Shown here: in pieces, positions 16,354-24,141 of the stretch
How positions within the stretch are numbered: the first letter of the stretch is position 1
How the letters are laid out: every line of letters starts with the position of its first letter
NCBI GenBank assembly: GCA_963802205.1
Contig: CAWDHW010000011.1
Coordinates: 1 to 64,000 of the forward strand
Origin: DYRB01 sp963802205
GTDB taxonomy: Bacteria; Pseudomonadota; Gammaproteobacteria; Chromatiales; Chromatiaceae
DNA: 64,000 bases
Reading direction: 5' to 3'
Position numbers and translations under genes: made by a program
Notes under the pieces: generated by a model
What the model saw: the letters and a program-made list of their open reading frames with translations, nothing else
Databases searched by the model: none
What the model was told of the DNA's origin: nothing

Positions 16354-19300
16354 GATGGCTCCTGTTTGGCGCTGTCGGTCGATTCTGCTTTTACAAACTC
16401 TAGCGCCATGTCCAGGGTATCCATGAACTCGGTGACCTTGATCGGTTTGGTGAGGTAGCGGTAGAAGCCTGCTTGCAGGCCCTTCTCGATGTCCCGGGGT
16501 ACGGCATTGGCGCTGAGGGCAATTACCGGGATGTGCTTGGTTGCGTGGTCGGCAGACAGGATGCCCAGCGCGTCGATGCCGCTCATGCCCGGGAGATTGA
16601 TGTCCATCAGGATGACATCAGGCAGGGCGGTGCGTGCTATTGCGATTCCACTCTTGCCGTCTTTGGCGCTCAGCAAGCGAACATCCGGCCGGCGTTCGAT
16701 GATATCCTCCACCAGCATCAAGTTGGCCGGGTTGTCCTCGACGTAGAGCAGGGTATGCAAAGGTACGGAGCCTTGAATGCTCTCCAATGGGATGGCCGTG
16801 TGCTTGTCTGCGCGGGCTTCAGGGTGCAGTTCCGTCGTCAGATCCAGTTCGACCCAGAACACGCTCCCTTGCCCGACGGTGCTCTCCACGCCGATGATGC
16901 CGCCCATCCACTCTACAAGGCGCTTGCACACCACAAGCCCGATGCCCGTGCCTTGCTTGTCCTTTCCCTCCTGTCCGAGACGATTGAACGGCTGAAATAG
17001 CTGTGCAAGCTGGGCCGGTGCCAGCCCCGCGCCTGTATCCCAGACGCTGATTCGGACAGAATTGGTGTGGGTCAGGGCACACTCTATGGCGACCGTGCCG
17101 CCTGGCCTGTTGTATTTGATCGCATTGGACAGCAGGTTGATGAGAATCTGCTTCAATCGCGTCCGGTCGGCCCGGACGAAGCAGGGTGTCGCGAGAGGGG
17201 CAAAGGCCACATGGATGCCGGAGGTGTTAGCTTGGGGTTCAATCATGGTCTCGCATTCGCGCATGACCTCAGGCAGGGATATTGGCTCCAGAGACATCGA
17301 CAGTTTGCCGGATTCGATCAAGGCAAGATCGAGGATTTCATTGATCAGTTCCAGTAAGTACCAGCCGGCCTTCAGAATCTGATCGATGCTGCGCCTCTGC
17401 GAACTGGTGGGCGGGGGCGAGCCGGATTCCATCAGTTGGGCGAAACCGAGGATCGCGCTGAGGGGCGTGCGCAGCTCGTGACTCATACTGGAGAGGAAAT
17501 CCGACTTTGCGAGGTTGGCCCTTTCCGCTGTGACCTTGGCCCTCTGCAACTCGATGTTCTTATCCTGTAACGCCTGGTCGAGCAGTGCACGCTCTGCCTC
17601 GACCCGCATGCGGGCCGTATTGTCCGTTCCGATCAACAAGTATCCTATGATGGTGTCCTGGGCATCGCGCAAGGCGGTGACCGATACGACTGCGGGGAAG
17701 CGACTGCCGTCCTTGCGTATATAAGTCTGCTCGTAGATGTCCTCAATGCCTCGGGACGCCTTAAACACCAGTGCCTGGAACCCCGGAGTGATCGGTGTGC
17801 CGAGTTCGGCGCTCAAGGCCACGGCGCGGTTGATCGCTTCCTGGGGATCGGAGATGTCGGCCGGAGTAACCTTGTCGATCACTTCAGCGGCCGCGTAGCC
17901 GAGCATACGTTCGGCACCCACATTAAAGATCTGAATGACGCCCCGGGCGTCGGTCGCGATGCTCGAGAAGTTGGTGCTGTTAAAGATCGCACGCTGTAAG
18001 GATCCTGCCTTCAGGAGCGCCTCTTCTGCCTGCTTGCGGGCAGTGATGTCCCGCAAGATGCCGGTGAAATAGGTCTGGCCACCCAGGCGCATCTCACCGA
18101 CGGCCATCTCCAATGGGAACTCGCTGCCATCCTTGCGGCGGCCGATGACCTCGCGGCCGCGGCCGCTGGCGCGGGCAGTGTCGCTGGCGCTGTAATACTC
18201 GAGCGAACGATTGCGGGGATCTTGATCGAGTTCGGGGATGAGCAGGCCAAAGTCCTTTCCGACGAGTTCTGTTGAGTTATAGCCAAACATGCGCTCGGCG
18301 GCGGGGTTGGCCATTTCGACGGTATCGGCATCGGCCCGAAGGGTAACGATGCCATCGACGACCGTATTCAGAATCGTCTGAATCAGCACGGCACTGTCGG
18401 ACAGCGCCTGCTGCACCGCGTATTCCTCGGTGACGTTGCGAAAGACCAGCACGGCGCCAATGACCCGACCATCCCGGTCACGGATCGGTGCGCAACTGTC
18501 GGCGATGGCGCGCTCGCTGCCGTCCCGCGCGATCAGCAAGGTGTGGTTGGCGAGACCCTGAATGGTGCCATGTGCCAGGGTTTCCATGACCGGGATTCGG
18601 GCGGGTTGACGGGTCTCCTGGTTGACGATGTGAAAGATTTCGTCGACCGGGTGCCCGATTGCCTGTGCCTGCGTCCAACCGGTGAGTTCTTCAGCGACAG
18701 GATTCAGCCGCGTCACCCGCGCCTGCGCGTCGGTGGCGATGACGGCATCGCCGATGGAATTGAGCGTCACGGCGAGCTTTTCCTCGCTCTCGCTCAAGGT
18801 CATGTTGGTCTGCTGCAGTTGACTGTTGATGTCTTCCTGCGCCTTGAGCAAATGCCGGGTTTCGCTGTCGATCAGGGTTCTGAGGCGCTCTGGCGCGCGG
18901 CGACGGATTGCATTTGTGAATGCAAGCGCAAACAGCAGGGCGAGTAGCGTTGTAGCAACAACGAGGGTAAGCATGTGACGAAGGCTGGATTGGAACTCCG
19001 TGTCCTGCTGCGCGAGCATGCCGGTCACGATCTGGATGAAGCTGACCAGTTCTGCTCGCACGGACTCCATCAGGGGATGGCCGGGGGCGGTGCCTATTCC
19101 CGCTGGGGTCTCTGTCGGGTCACTATTGCGATGTAACGCAACGGCCTGCGACATGTCCTCAAGTTTGGCCTGCAATAGTGGCGCCAAGGCGTCCAGGCTC
19201 TTCTGGGCCGCGCCGGGCAAGGCCGGTCTACGCAATTCCCGCAGATCGCTCGTGATACTGTCATGCCCTGCCAGATAGCGCTCCAGAAGGTCGTCGTCGC

Positions 19301-19514
19301 TCGTCAGGAGATAGCCGCGCTGATCGGCGTCGGCCCCCTGGAAGGATGACAGCAGAGCAACGCCGGTCGTCAGCGCTGCGGCGTTCGCAGCGCGCAAGCC
19401 GGCGGCTTCGTCGATCTTTGTGATGGTCCAGAAAGATACCGCCACTCCCAGCACAACCAGGAACGCGGCGGCTGCAATCCCGGCGATGAGTTGCCTAGAA
19501 CGCTTCACGGTCAT
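16350..19514 (-). CDS. Hybrid sensor histidine kinase (CHASE3, three PAS, receiver)
   Basis: A 1054 aa protein. Membrane helices at about 9-31 and 181-200 bracket a CHASE3-like periplasmic sensor (FQGADADQRGYLLTSDDDLL). Three PAS domains follow (about 245-365, 375-495, 505-635), then a dimerisation domain with His679 (SHELRTPLS), an ATPase domain with N box NLLSNAIKYN and G boxes DTGAG and GTGIGL, and a C-terminal receiver with phosphoacceptor Asp971 (LMDINLPGMSG). It should autophosphorylate and pass phosphate to its own receiver and perhaps to the coupled response regulator. The operon ends in a Crp/Fnr gene, suggesting one signalling chain. The signal is unknown. Confidence 0.93.
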   Translation of the reverse strand: MTVKRSRQLIAGIAAAAFLVVLGVAVSFWTITKIDEAAGLRAANAAALTTGVALLSSFQGADADQRGYLLTSDDDLLERYLAGHDSITSDLRELRRPALPGAAQKSLDALAPLLQAKLEDMSQAVALHRNSDPTETPAGIGTAPGHPLMESVRAELVSFIQIVTGMLAQQDTEFQSSLRHMLTLVVATTLLALLFALAFTNAIRRRAPERLRTLIDSETRHLLKAQEDINSQLQQTNMTLSESEEKLAVTLNSIGDAVIATDAQARVTRLNPVAEELTGWTQAQAIGHPVDEIFHIVNQETRQPARIPVMETLAHGTIQGLANHTLLIARDGSERAIADSCAPIRDRDGRVIGAVLVFRNVTEEYAVQQALSDSAVLIQTILNTVVDGIVTLRADADTVEMANPAAERMFGYNSTELVGKDFGLLIPELDQDPRNRSLEYYSASDTARASGRGREVIGRRKDGSEFPLEMAVGEMRLGGQTYFTGILRDITARKQAEEALLKAGSLQRAIFNSTNFSSIATDARGVIQIFNVGAERMLGYAAAEVIDKVTPADISDPQEAINRAVALSAELGTPITPGFQALVFKASRGIEDIYEQTYIRKDGSRFPAVVSVTALRDAQDTIIGYLLIGTDNTARMRVEAERALLDQALQDKNIELQRAKVTAERANLAKSDFLSSMSHELRTPLSAILGFAQLMESGSPPPTSSQRRSIDQILKAGWYLLELINEILDLALIESGKLSMSLEPISLPEVMRECETMIEPQANTSGIHVAFAPLATPCFVRADRTRLKQILINLLSNAIKYNRPGGTVAIECALTHTNSVRISVWDTGAGLAPAQLAQLFQPFNRLGQEGKDKQGTGIGLVVCKRLVEWMGGIIGVESTVGQGSVFWVELDLTTELHPEARADKHTAIPLESIQGSVPLHTLLYVEDNPANLMLVEDIIERRPDVRLLSAKDGKSGIAIARTALPDVILMDINLPGMSGIDALGILSADHATKHIPVIALSANAVPRDIEKGLQAGFYRYLTKPIKVTEFMDTLDMALEFVKAESTDSAKQEPS

Positions 19515-19660
19515 TGGCCTCGCTGTCTTGCCGATGTCGGCCCCCGCTGTGTTGGTGGCGATGCGCGCCGCCGCAGCTGCCAGGCCTTAGCTTACCTGGA
19601 ACATCAGCCAGGAGGCCGGCGGCGGCGCCTAGATTTCGGTGCATCCGGAGCAAGGGGGTG

Positions 19661-19819
19661 TCACAGGCGTCCGAGCAGCAGCAGGATGACCAGGATGAGG
19701 ACCACAGCCCCCAAAGCGCCGCTGGGTGCATAGCCCCAGCTTCTGCTGTGTGGCCAGGTCGGAATGACGCCGATCAGGATCAGGATCAGAACGACTAACA
19801 GGATGGTTCCAAGGCTCAT
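19661..19819 (-). CDS. DUF3309 family small membrane protein
   Basis: A 52 aa protein: MSLGTILLVVLILILIGVIP, then TWPHSRSWGYAPSGALGAVV and a second helix ending LLLLGRL. The central TWPHSRxWGYxPSG between two helices is the signature of the DUF3309 family. AGGAA lies upstream of the ATG. Function unknown. It sits between the hybrid kinase gene and the second collagen-like lipoprotein, all on the minus strand. Confidence 0.88.
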   Translation of the reverse strand: MSLGTILLVVLILILIGVIPTWPHSRSWGYAPSGALGAVVLILVILLLLGRL

Positions 19820-19849
19820 GGTGAGTTCCTCGAAGTTGGGGTTGGCGGT

Positions 19850-20101
19850 CTACTTCGCCGGCGGTTGCGGCGCGGGCACGGTCGGAGCGGCGGCGCCGGC
19901 CTTGCCAGCCTCGCCCTTGTCGCCGGTGGTCCCGGTCGCGCCCTGGTTGCCTTGAACTCCGGTGGCGCCCTGTGGGCCCGCAGGTCCAGGTACGGCGGCA
20001 GGCGCGGCGGGCGCGGCGGGAACATTGACCACCGTGGGTTTGTCGCAGGCGGCCAGACTCAGGGCGGCGACGAAGCGGGGCATCAGCATTGAACGGTTCA
20101 T
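19850..20101 (-). CDS. Collagen-like repeat lipoprotein 2
   Basis: An 83 aa lipoprotein. The signal peptide MNRSMLMPRFVAALSLAAC ends in the lipobox SLAAC (Cys19). After a Pro/Ala spacer comes a run of Gly-X-Y triplets (GPAGPQGATGVQGNQGATG, then TTGDKGEAGKAG) and a Pro/Ala-rich tail. AGAGGA precedes the ATG at 20101; longer frames are rejected because they mask the signal peptide. It parallels the lipoprotein at 2672 but has a shorter collagen tract. The function is unknown; a surface or periplasmic trimer is likely. Confidence 0.75.
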   Translation of the reverse strand: MNRSMLMPRFVAALSLAACDKPTVVNVPAAPAAPAAVPGPAGPQGATGVQGNQGATGTTGDKGEAGKAGAAAPTVPAPQPPAK

Positions 20102-20330
20102 GGGTAGTCCTCTGGATTTGAGAAGTCGTGGTGGGGTTGGCACCGGAATGTCCGCGATTGACCCCGCGCAACTTCGTGGCCGGCACTCGGGACATGAGCA
20201 GAGTAGATGGGCGCCAGGTACCCGTCGGTGCGCTAGCGAACGCACAGGCATGCCTCTGCGATTTCGCTCCATCCTGGGTAAAATGCCGCCCCCAACGTCC
20301 TACTCAGGCCAAGCCCTGGAGATTCAGACC

Positions 20331-20813
20331 ATGCGGTTTATCGGTTACCTGCTCCTGCTCGCCCTCATCGCTTTTGGCATCTGGCCCTACTACACCTTGT
20401 TCCGACTGGACGACGCCTTGGGCAAGCCGGAGGTGGCGGCCATTCAGGATCTGGTAGACCTGCCTGCTATCCAGGCCAACTACAAGAAGCGACTAACCGG
20501 GGGCATGGAAACCTTGCCCGCCGCCCCCGGTTCCGGGGACGTCATGGTCTGGCTGCAACAGAACCTGCAACGCCTGGGGGACTCGGCCCTGTCCCAGGCC
20601 ATCACCCTGGAGTGGGTACGCGACACCCTGCGGCAGGCCGCCACCCAGGCGACCAACCAGAAGCCGCCCTATCTCTTAGCAGGGGTGACCTTTGCCTTCT
20701 TCGAGTCCTACGACACCTTTCTGGTGCGCGTGGGGGAGTTGGGCCGTGGGGAGACCCATGTGCGGATACGGCTGGAGGGGCAGACCTGGCGGGTGACGGA
20801 CATCATCCGCTGA
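20331..20813 (+). CDS. DUF2939 domain protein
   Basis: A 160 aa protein with one N-terminal membrane helix (MRFIGYLLLLALIAFGIWPY) and a soluble domain. The opening helix followed by PYYTLFRLDDAL and VAAIQDLVDLPAIQANYKKR is the DUF2939 pattern, in which a helical pair is followed by a beta-rich C terminus (HVRIRLEGQTWRVTDI). The start at 20331 fits the family; the frame is open for a further 123 codons upstream without sense. The role is unknown. Confidence 0.85.
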   Translation: MRFIGYLLLLALIAFGIWPYYTLFRLDDALGKPEVAAIQDLVDLPAIQANYKKRLTGGMETLPAAPGSGDVMVWLQQNLQRLGDSALSQAITLEWVRDTLRQAATQATNQKPPYLLAGVTFAFFESYDTFLVRVGELGRGETHVRIRLEGQTWRVTDIIR

Positions 20814-20847
20814 GGTGGAGCGCGGGCGGGACGCCCGCTCTCCGGGG

Positions 20848-21666
20848 CTAGGCGGCGATGGAGAGGGTCTCTACGGTCCCGCGGTTCTTCTCCTTGAGCA
20901 GGATCTTGAAGGAATCCAGCGGACAGCCGATCTCCCGCAGCAGGCCCTTTATGACCTCCAGCAGTTCCTCGGGGCTGAGGTCGGCCTCGGCGAACAGGGC
21001 CTCGGCCACCGGCAGGGGGTCGTCCAGTCGGTCCGGCAGGCGGGCGAACAGGGGCTTGCCGCGGCGCATGAAGCCGCCGCCGTCGTCCGCCAGGCGCGAG
21101 AGTTGCTCCGGGTTGCGTTGGTAGAGCTCCTCCAGCAGGGCCTCGTAGAACAGGGGCCAGGCCGAGGCGCTGGTGACGGTCTGGCCACTCAGGACGAAGC
21201 CGAAGGGGACCTTCTGTCCCAAGTCTCCCACCATGGGATTGGCGGGGCGTGCCTCGCGGGTCGGGGGAGCGGCCTGGAGCGCTATCGGGGTCGTCGTGGG
21301 CGTCGTCAAGGGCGCAGCCTGTCCGCGCAGGGCCCCGATCACACCCGTGGGGGCCGATGCAGCGGTGATCGGCACCGGGGCCAGGGGCAGGCTCGCGACG
21401 CGCGGGGTCGCGGCCTCTCCCGGGCTGGGGTCGCGGAGGGGATAGTCCCGCAGCACGACCAACATCTCCGCCACCGCGGTCTCCAAAGGCGCGCGCCTCT
21501 GGTTGAAGCGCTGCTTGTAGGCGACACCCCTCTCCAGGCGCGTCGCGTCATCGTGGTCGATGTTGCGCCAGATCTCGGCGGAGACGGCCTCCAGTTCAGC
21601 GCCCATGCGCTCCAACTGCCGCTTGAGGCACTGGATGGGGCTGTCGGTCCTTCCCGTCTCGGCCAT
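20848..21666 (-). CDS. Hypothetical protein
   Basis: A 272 aa protein that I do not recognise. The N terminus (residues about 10-75) is helical and charged (CLKRQLERMGAELEAVSAEI). Residues 80-140 are a low-complexity Pro/Ala/Thr linker. The C-terminal half is a second helical domain (ASAWPLFYEALLEELYQRNP, then LSPEELLEVIKGLLREIGCP). No signal peptide or membrane helix. Codon use matches the flanking genes. It converges with the DUF2939 gene, with 34 bp between stops. Confidence 0.65.
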   Translation of the reverse strand: MAETGRTDSPIQCLKRQLERMGAELEAVSAEIWRNIDHDDATRLERGVAYKQRFNQRRAPLETAVAEMLVVLRDYPLRDPSPGEAATPRVASLPLAPVPITAASAPTGVIGALRGQAAPLTTPTTTPIALQAAPPTREARPANPMVGDLGQKVPFGFVLSGQTVTSASAWPLFYEALLEELYQRNPEQLSRLADDGGGFMRRGKPLFARLPDRLDDPLPVAEALFAEADLSPEELLEVIKGLLREIGCPLDSFKILLKEKNRGTVETLSIAA

Positions 21667-21783
21667 GGTTGAACACCTCGTTCGACTGATGACAGGGCCC
21701 GCCGGGCCCCGGGCGAATACCCCCGATAAAACAGGAGTTCTGAGCCGAATTATCGATCCCCGGGGGCCAGGTAACCAATAAGT

Positions 21784-22971
21784 TCAGTCTATTGGCTCAC
21801 AAGGCATGTCTGGGGTGGGGCCAGCCTGGAAGTCCGGTAGCAGACCTTCGAGGACCCGCTGGTAGATGGCTGAGAGGCGGTCCAAATCGGCCACAGCGAC
21901 GCACTCGTTGGTCTGGTGGATGGTGGCGTTGAGGGGCCCCAATTCGAGGACCTGGCCGCCCAAGGTGGCAATGAAGCGCCCGTCGGAGGTCCCGCCGCTG
22001 GTGGACAGCTCCGTTTGCACGGCGGTTACATCCAGGATGGCGGCGCGGGCGGCCTCTACCAGGGCCCCCGTTGGGGTCAGGAATGGGTGCCCGGACAGGC
22101 GCCAGGTCAGCTCGTAGTCAAAGCCCCCTGTATCCAGGATGGCCTTCACCCGCCGGCGTATGGTTTCCTCGGTCAATTCGCTGGAAAAGCGCAGGTTGAA
22201 CTGGGCGGTAAGACGCCCTGGGATGACGTTCTCTGCACCGGTCCCGACGTTGAGATTTGCGATCTGGAAGCTGGTGGGTGGGAAGTGGGCGTTGCCCCGA
22301 TCCCACTCCTCCGACACCAGACGCGCCAGGGTGGGGGCGAAGGCGTGCAGCGGGTTGTTGGCCAGGTGCGGGTAGGCGACGTGGCCCTGCCGCCCGAGGA
22401 CGGTCAGGAAGCCGTTGATGCTCCCGCGCCGGCCGTTCTTGATGGTGTCCCCCAGCCGTTCCCGGCAGGACGGTTCCCCCACCAGGCACCAGTCGATACC
22501 CTCGCCGCGGGCCTGGAGGGCCTCGACCACTTTCACAGTCCCGTCGGTGGCTACCCCTTCTTCGTCGCTGGTGATGAGGAAGGCGATGGAGCCGCAATGG
22601 TCGGGGTGGGCGCGGACGAAGTCCTCCGTGGCCGTGACCATGGCGGCAATCGACCCCTTCATGTCCGCCGCCCCGCGCCCGTAGAGCATGCCGTCTCGGA
22701 CCTCCGCCGCGTAGGGATCGCAGAGCCAGTCCTCCAGGGGGCCGGGTGGGACCACGTCGGTGTGCCCGGCAAAGCAGAACAGGGGCCCGGCCGTCCCGCG
22801 GCGGGCCCACAGGTTGGTGACGCCGTTGGAGGGCATGGGCTCCAGTCGGAAGCCAAGGGCCGCCAGACGCGCGGCGATCAGGTCCTGGCAGCCTGAGTCC
22901 TTCGGGGTCACCGAGGGGCGGCGGATCAGCTCCTGGGCCAGGGCCAGGGTGGGGGAGAGGGGGGTGGACAT
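21784..22971 (-). CDS. dapE: Succinyl-diaminopimelate desuccinylase
   Basis: A 395 aa M20-family zinc hydrolase that removes succinate from N-succinyl-LL-2,6-diaminopimelate in the lysine and peptidoglycan pathway. Visible motifs: FAGHTDVVPPG with the first metal His and Asp, DEEG with the catalytic and metal Glu, and the C-terminal LGPLNATIHQTNECV with a metal His. Its length is slightly above the usual 375-380 aa because of a C-terminal extension. The start at 22971 overlaps the stop of the ArsC/Spx-like gene (TGATG); these two genes are neighbours in many gammaproteobacteria. Confidence 0.95.
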   Translation of the reverse strand: MSTPLSPTLALAQELIRRPSVTPKDSGCQDLIAARLAALGFRLEPMPSNGVTNLWARRGTAGPLFCFAGHTDVVPPGPLEDWLCDPYAAEVRDGMLYGRGAADMKGSIAAMVTATEDFVRAHPDHCGSIAFLITSDEEGVATDGTVKVVEALQARGEGIDWCLVGEPSCRERLGDTIKNGRRGSINGFLTVLGRQGHVAYPHLANNPLHAFAPTLARLVSEEWDRGNAHFPPTSFQIANLNVGTGAENVIPGRLTAQFNLRFSSELTEETIRRRVKAILDTGGFDYELTWRLSGHPFLTPTGALVEAARAAILDVTAVQTELSTSGGTSDGRFIATLGGQVLELGPLNATIHQTNECVAVADLDRLSAIYQRVLEGLLPDFQAGPTPDMPCEPID

Positions 22972-23315
22972 CAGCCAAGGGTCTCGAGGTAGAGGGTCTC
23001 GCTGAAGCCCAGGTGACGGGCGTCGCCGGTGTCCAGCAGCGGGCGGCGAATGACGGACGGGAGCTCCAGCATGAGGCGCACGGCCCCGTCCTTGTCGAGA
23101 TCGTCGCGGCGCTCCGGGGGGAGCTTGCGCCAGGTCGTCCCCTTGCGGTTGATGAGGGCCTCCCAACCCAGCTCCTCGACCCAGCCCCGCACCAGGGGCT
23201 CGGGAAGCCCGTCACGTCGGAAATCGTGGAACCGATAGGGGAGCGCGTGCCCGTCCAACCAGGCGCGCGCCTTCTTCACCGTGTCGCAGTTCGGGATGCC
23301 GTAGAGGGTGAGCAT
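22971..23315 (-). CDS. ArsC/Spx family protein (YffB type)
   Basis: A 114 aa thioredoxin-fold protein of the ArsC/Spx family. The N terminus MLTLYGIPNCDTVKKARAWL carries a single active-site Cys in PNCDTVKKA, and the C terminus contains RRPLLD, the family loop. Members of this YffB branch typically precede dapE; their substrate is not established, and arsenate reduction is not implied. The stop overlaps the dapE start, so the two are translationally coupled. Confidence 0.9.
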   Translation of the reverse strand: MLTLYGIPNCDTVKKARAWLDGHALPYRFHDFRRDGLPEPLVRGWVEELGWEALINRKGTTWRKLPPERRDDLDKDGAVRLMLELPSVIRRPLLDTGDARHLGFSETLYLETLG

Positions 23316-23442
23316 GCGCCTGGCCTCGGGGTGAGGGGCAGATTCATCGCCGGTGACAATGGCGACGAGATAAATAATCGATTTTGCGGATCAATCCGTG
23401 AGGTCTACCTTTGCCCTACACCCACATCAGGAGGCGAGTGCC

Positions 23443-23646
23443 ATGACCAAGACCTTGACCTTTGCGGCCGTTCATATGACCGTGGCCTTCTGCGTTGGCT
23501 ATCTCATGACCGGCAGCGTCCTGGTCGGGGGTGCCATGGCCATGGTGGAGCCCGCGGTCAACACCGTGGCCTACTTCTTCCACGAAAAGGCCTGGGAGGC
23601 GGTGCGGACCGTGCGCGGGAGGTCGGTCGCCGGTGTGGCGACCTGA
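23443..23646 (+). CDS. DUF2061 family membrane protein
   Basis: A 67 aa protein: MTKTLTFAAVHMTVAFCVGY, LMTGSVLVGGAMAMVEPAVN, then TVAYFFHEKAWEAV. The pattern H-(x)n-F-x-V-x-Y-L-x-T-G followed by E-P-x-x-N-T-V-x-Y-x-x-H-E-K-x-W is diagnostic of DUF2061. Two membrane helices. An AGGAGG-like site lies eight bases before the ATG. The role is unknown. It stands alone between two divergent or opposing genes. Confidence 0.9.
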   Translation: MTKTLTFAAVHMTVAFCVGYLMTGSVLVGGAMAMVEPAVNTVAYFFHEKAWEAVRTVRGRSVAGVAT

Positions 23647-23773
23647 GAGACAGACTCTGAGGGGGCCAACGGGTGGAACCGGAGCCCTTGCCCGGACAGG
23701 GCCTTGGCCCGAATATCGAGCGAGGTCCGACCGTCGCGGCCGGCCTCTCGAGCATAGGGCGTAGGGGTCTTGA

Positions 23774-24013
23774 TCAACCGCGGCGCAGTCTGATGTAAAT
23801 CTGGTCCTTGAGCCCGGCGCGCTCGAACTTCATCGCCTCGATATTCTCGTCGGCGATGGGGAGGCCGCGTTCCTCCAGTTCCCGGATCTCGTCGTCGAGC
23901 CGGTCGTGATGGGCGACCAGCGTGGCGAACTCGGCGTCCGTTGTCACCAGGGCCTCAAGCTTCTGGTGGTATTCCGGGAACTCGTGGTCGATATCGTGGT
24001 GCTCGGAAAGCAT
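23774..24013 (-). CDS. YdcH family protein (DUF465)
   Basis: A 79 aa helical protein, MLSEHHDIDHEFPEYHQKLE ... HHDRLDDEIRELEERGLPIA ... RAGLKDQIYIRLRRG. The pattern with H-x-L-x-x-E-F-P, a central H-x-x-L-D-x-x-I and a terminal KxxLKDxIYxxL is that of the YdcH/DUF465 family of short coiled-coil proteins of unknown function. No membrane helix. Confidence 0.9.
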   Translation of the reverse strand: MLSEHHDIDHEFPEYHQKLEALVTTDAEFATLVAHHDRLDDEIRELEERGLPIADENIEAMKFERAGLKDQIYIRLRRG

Positions 24014-24141
24014 TTATCCCCTCTCTTATGGTCAGTGGGTGACGGCGAGGCCCGCCATCTGGCGGTTCGGCCACCCGGGTCAAGGTTACGCCGTCGGGAC
24101 GGGCCCGGCGGCGGCTCCGGTGCAAACCTCTGCCAGTCGGT

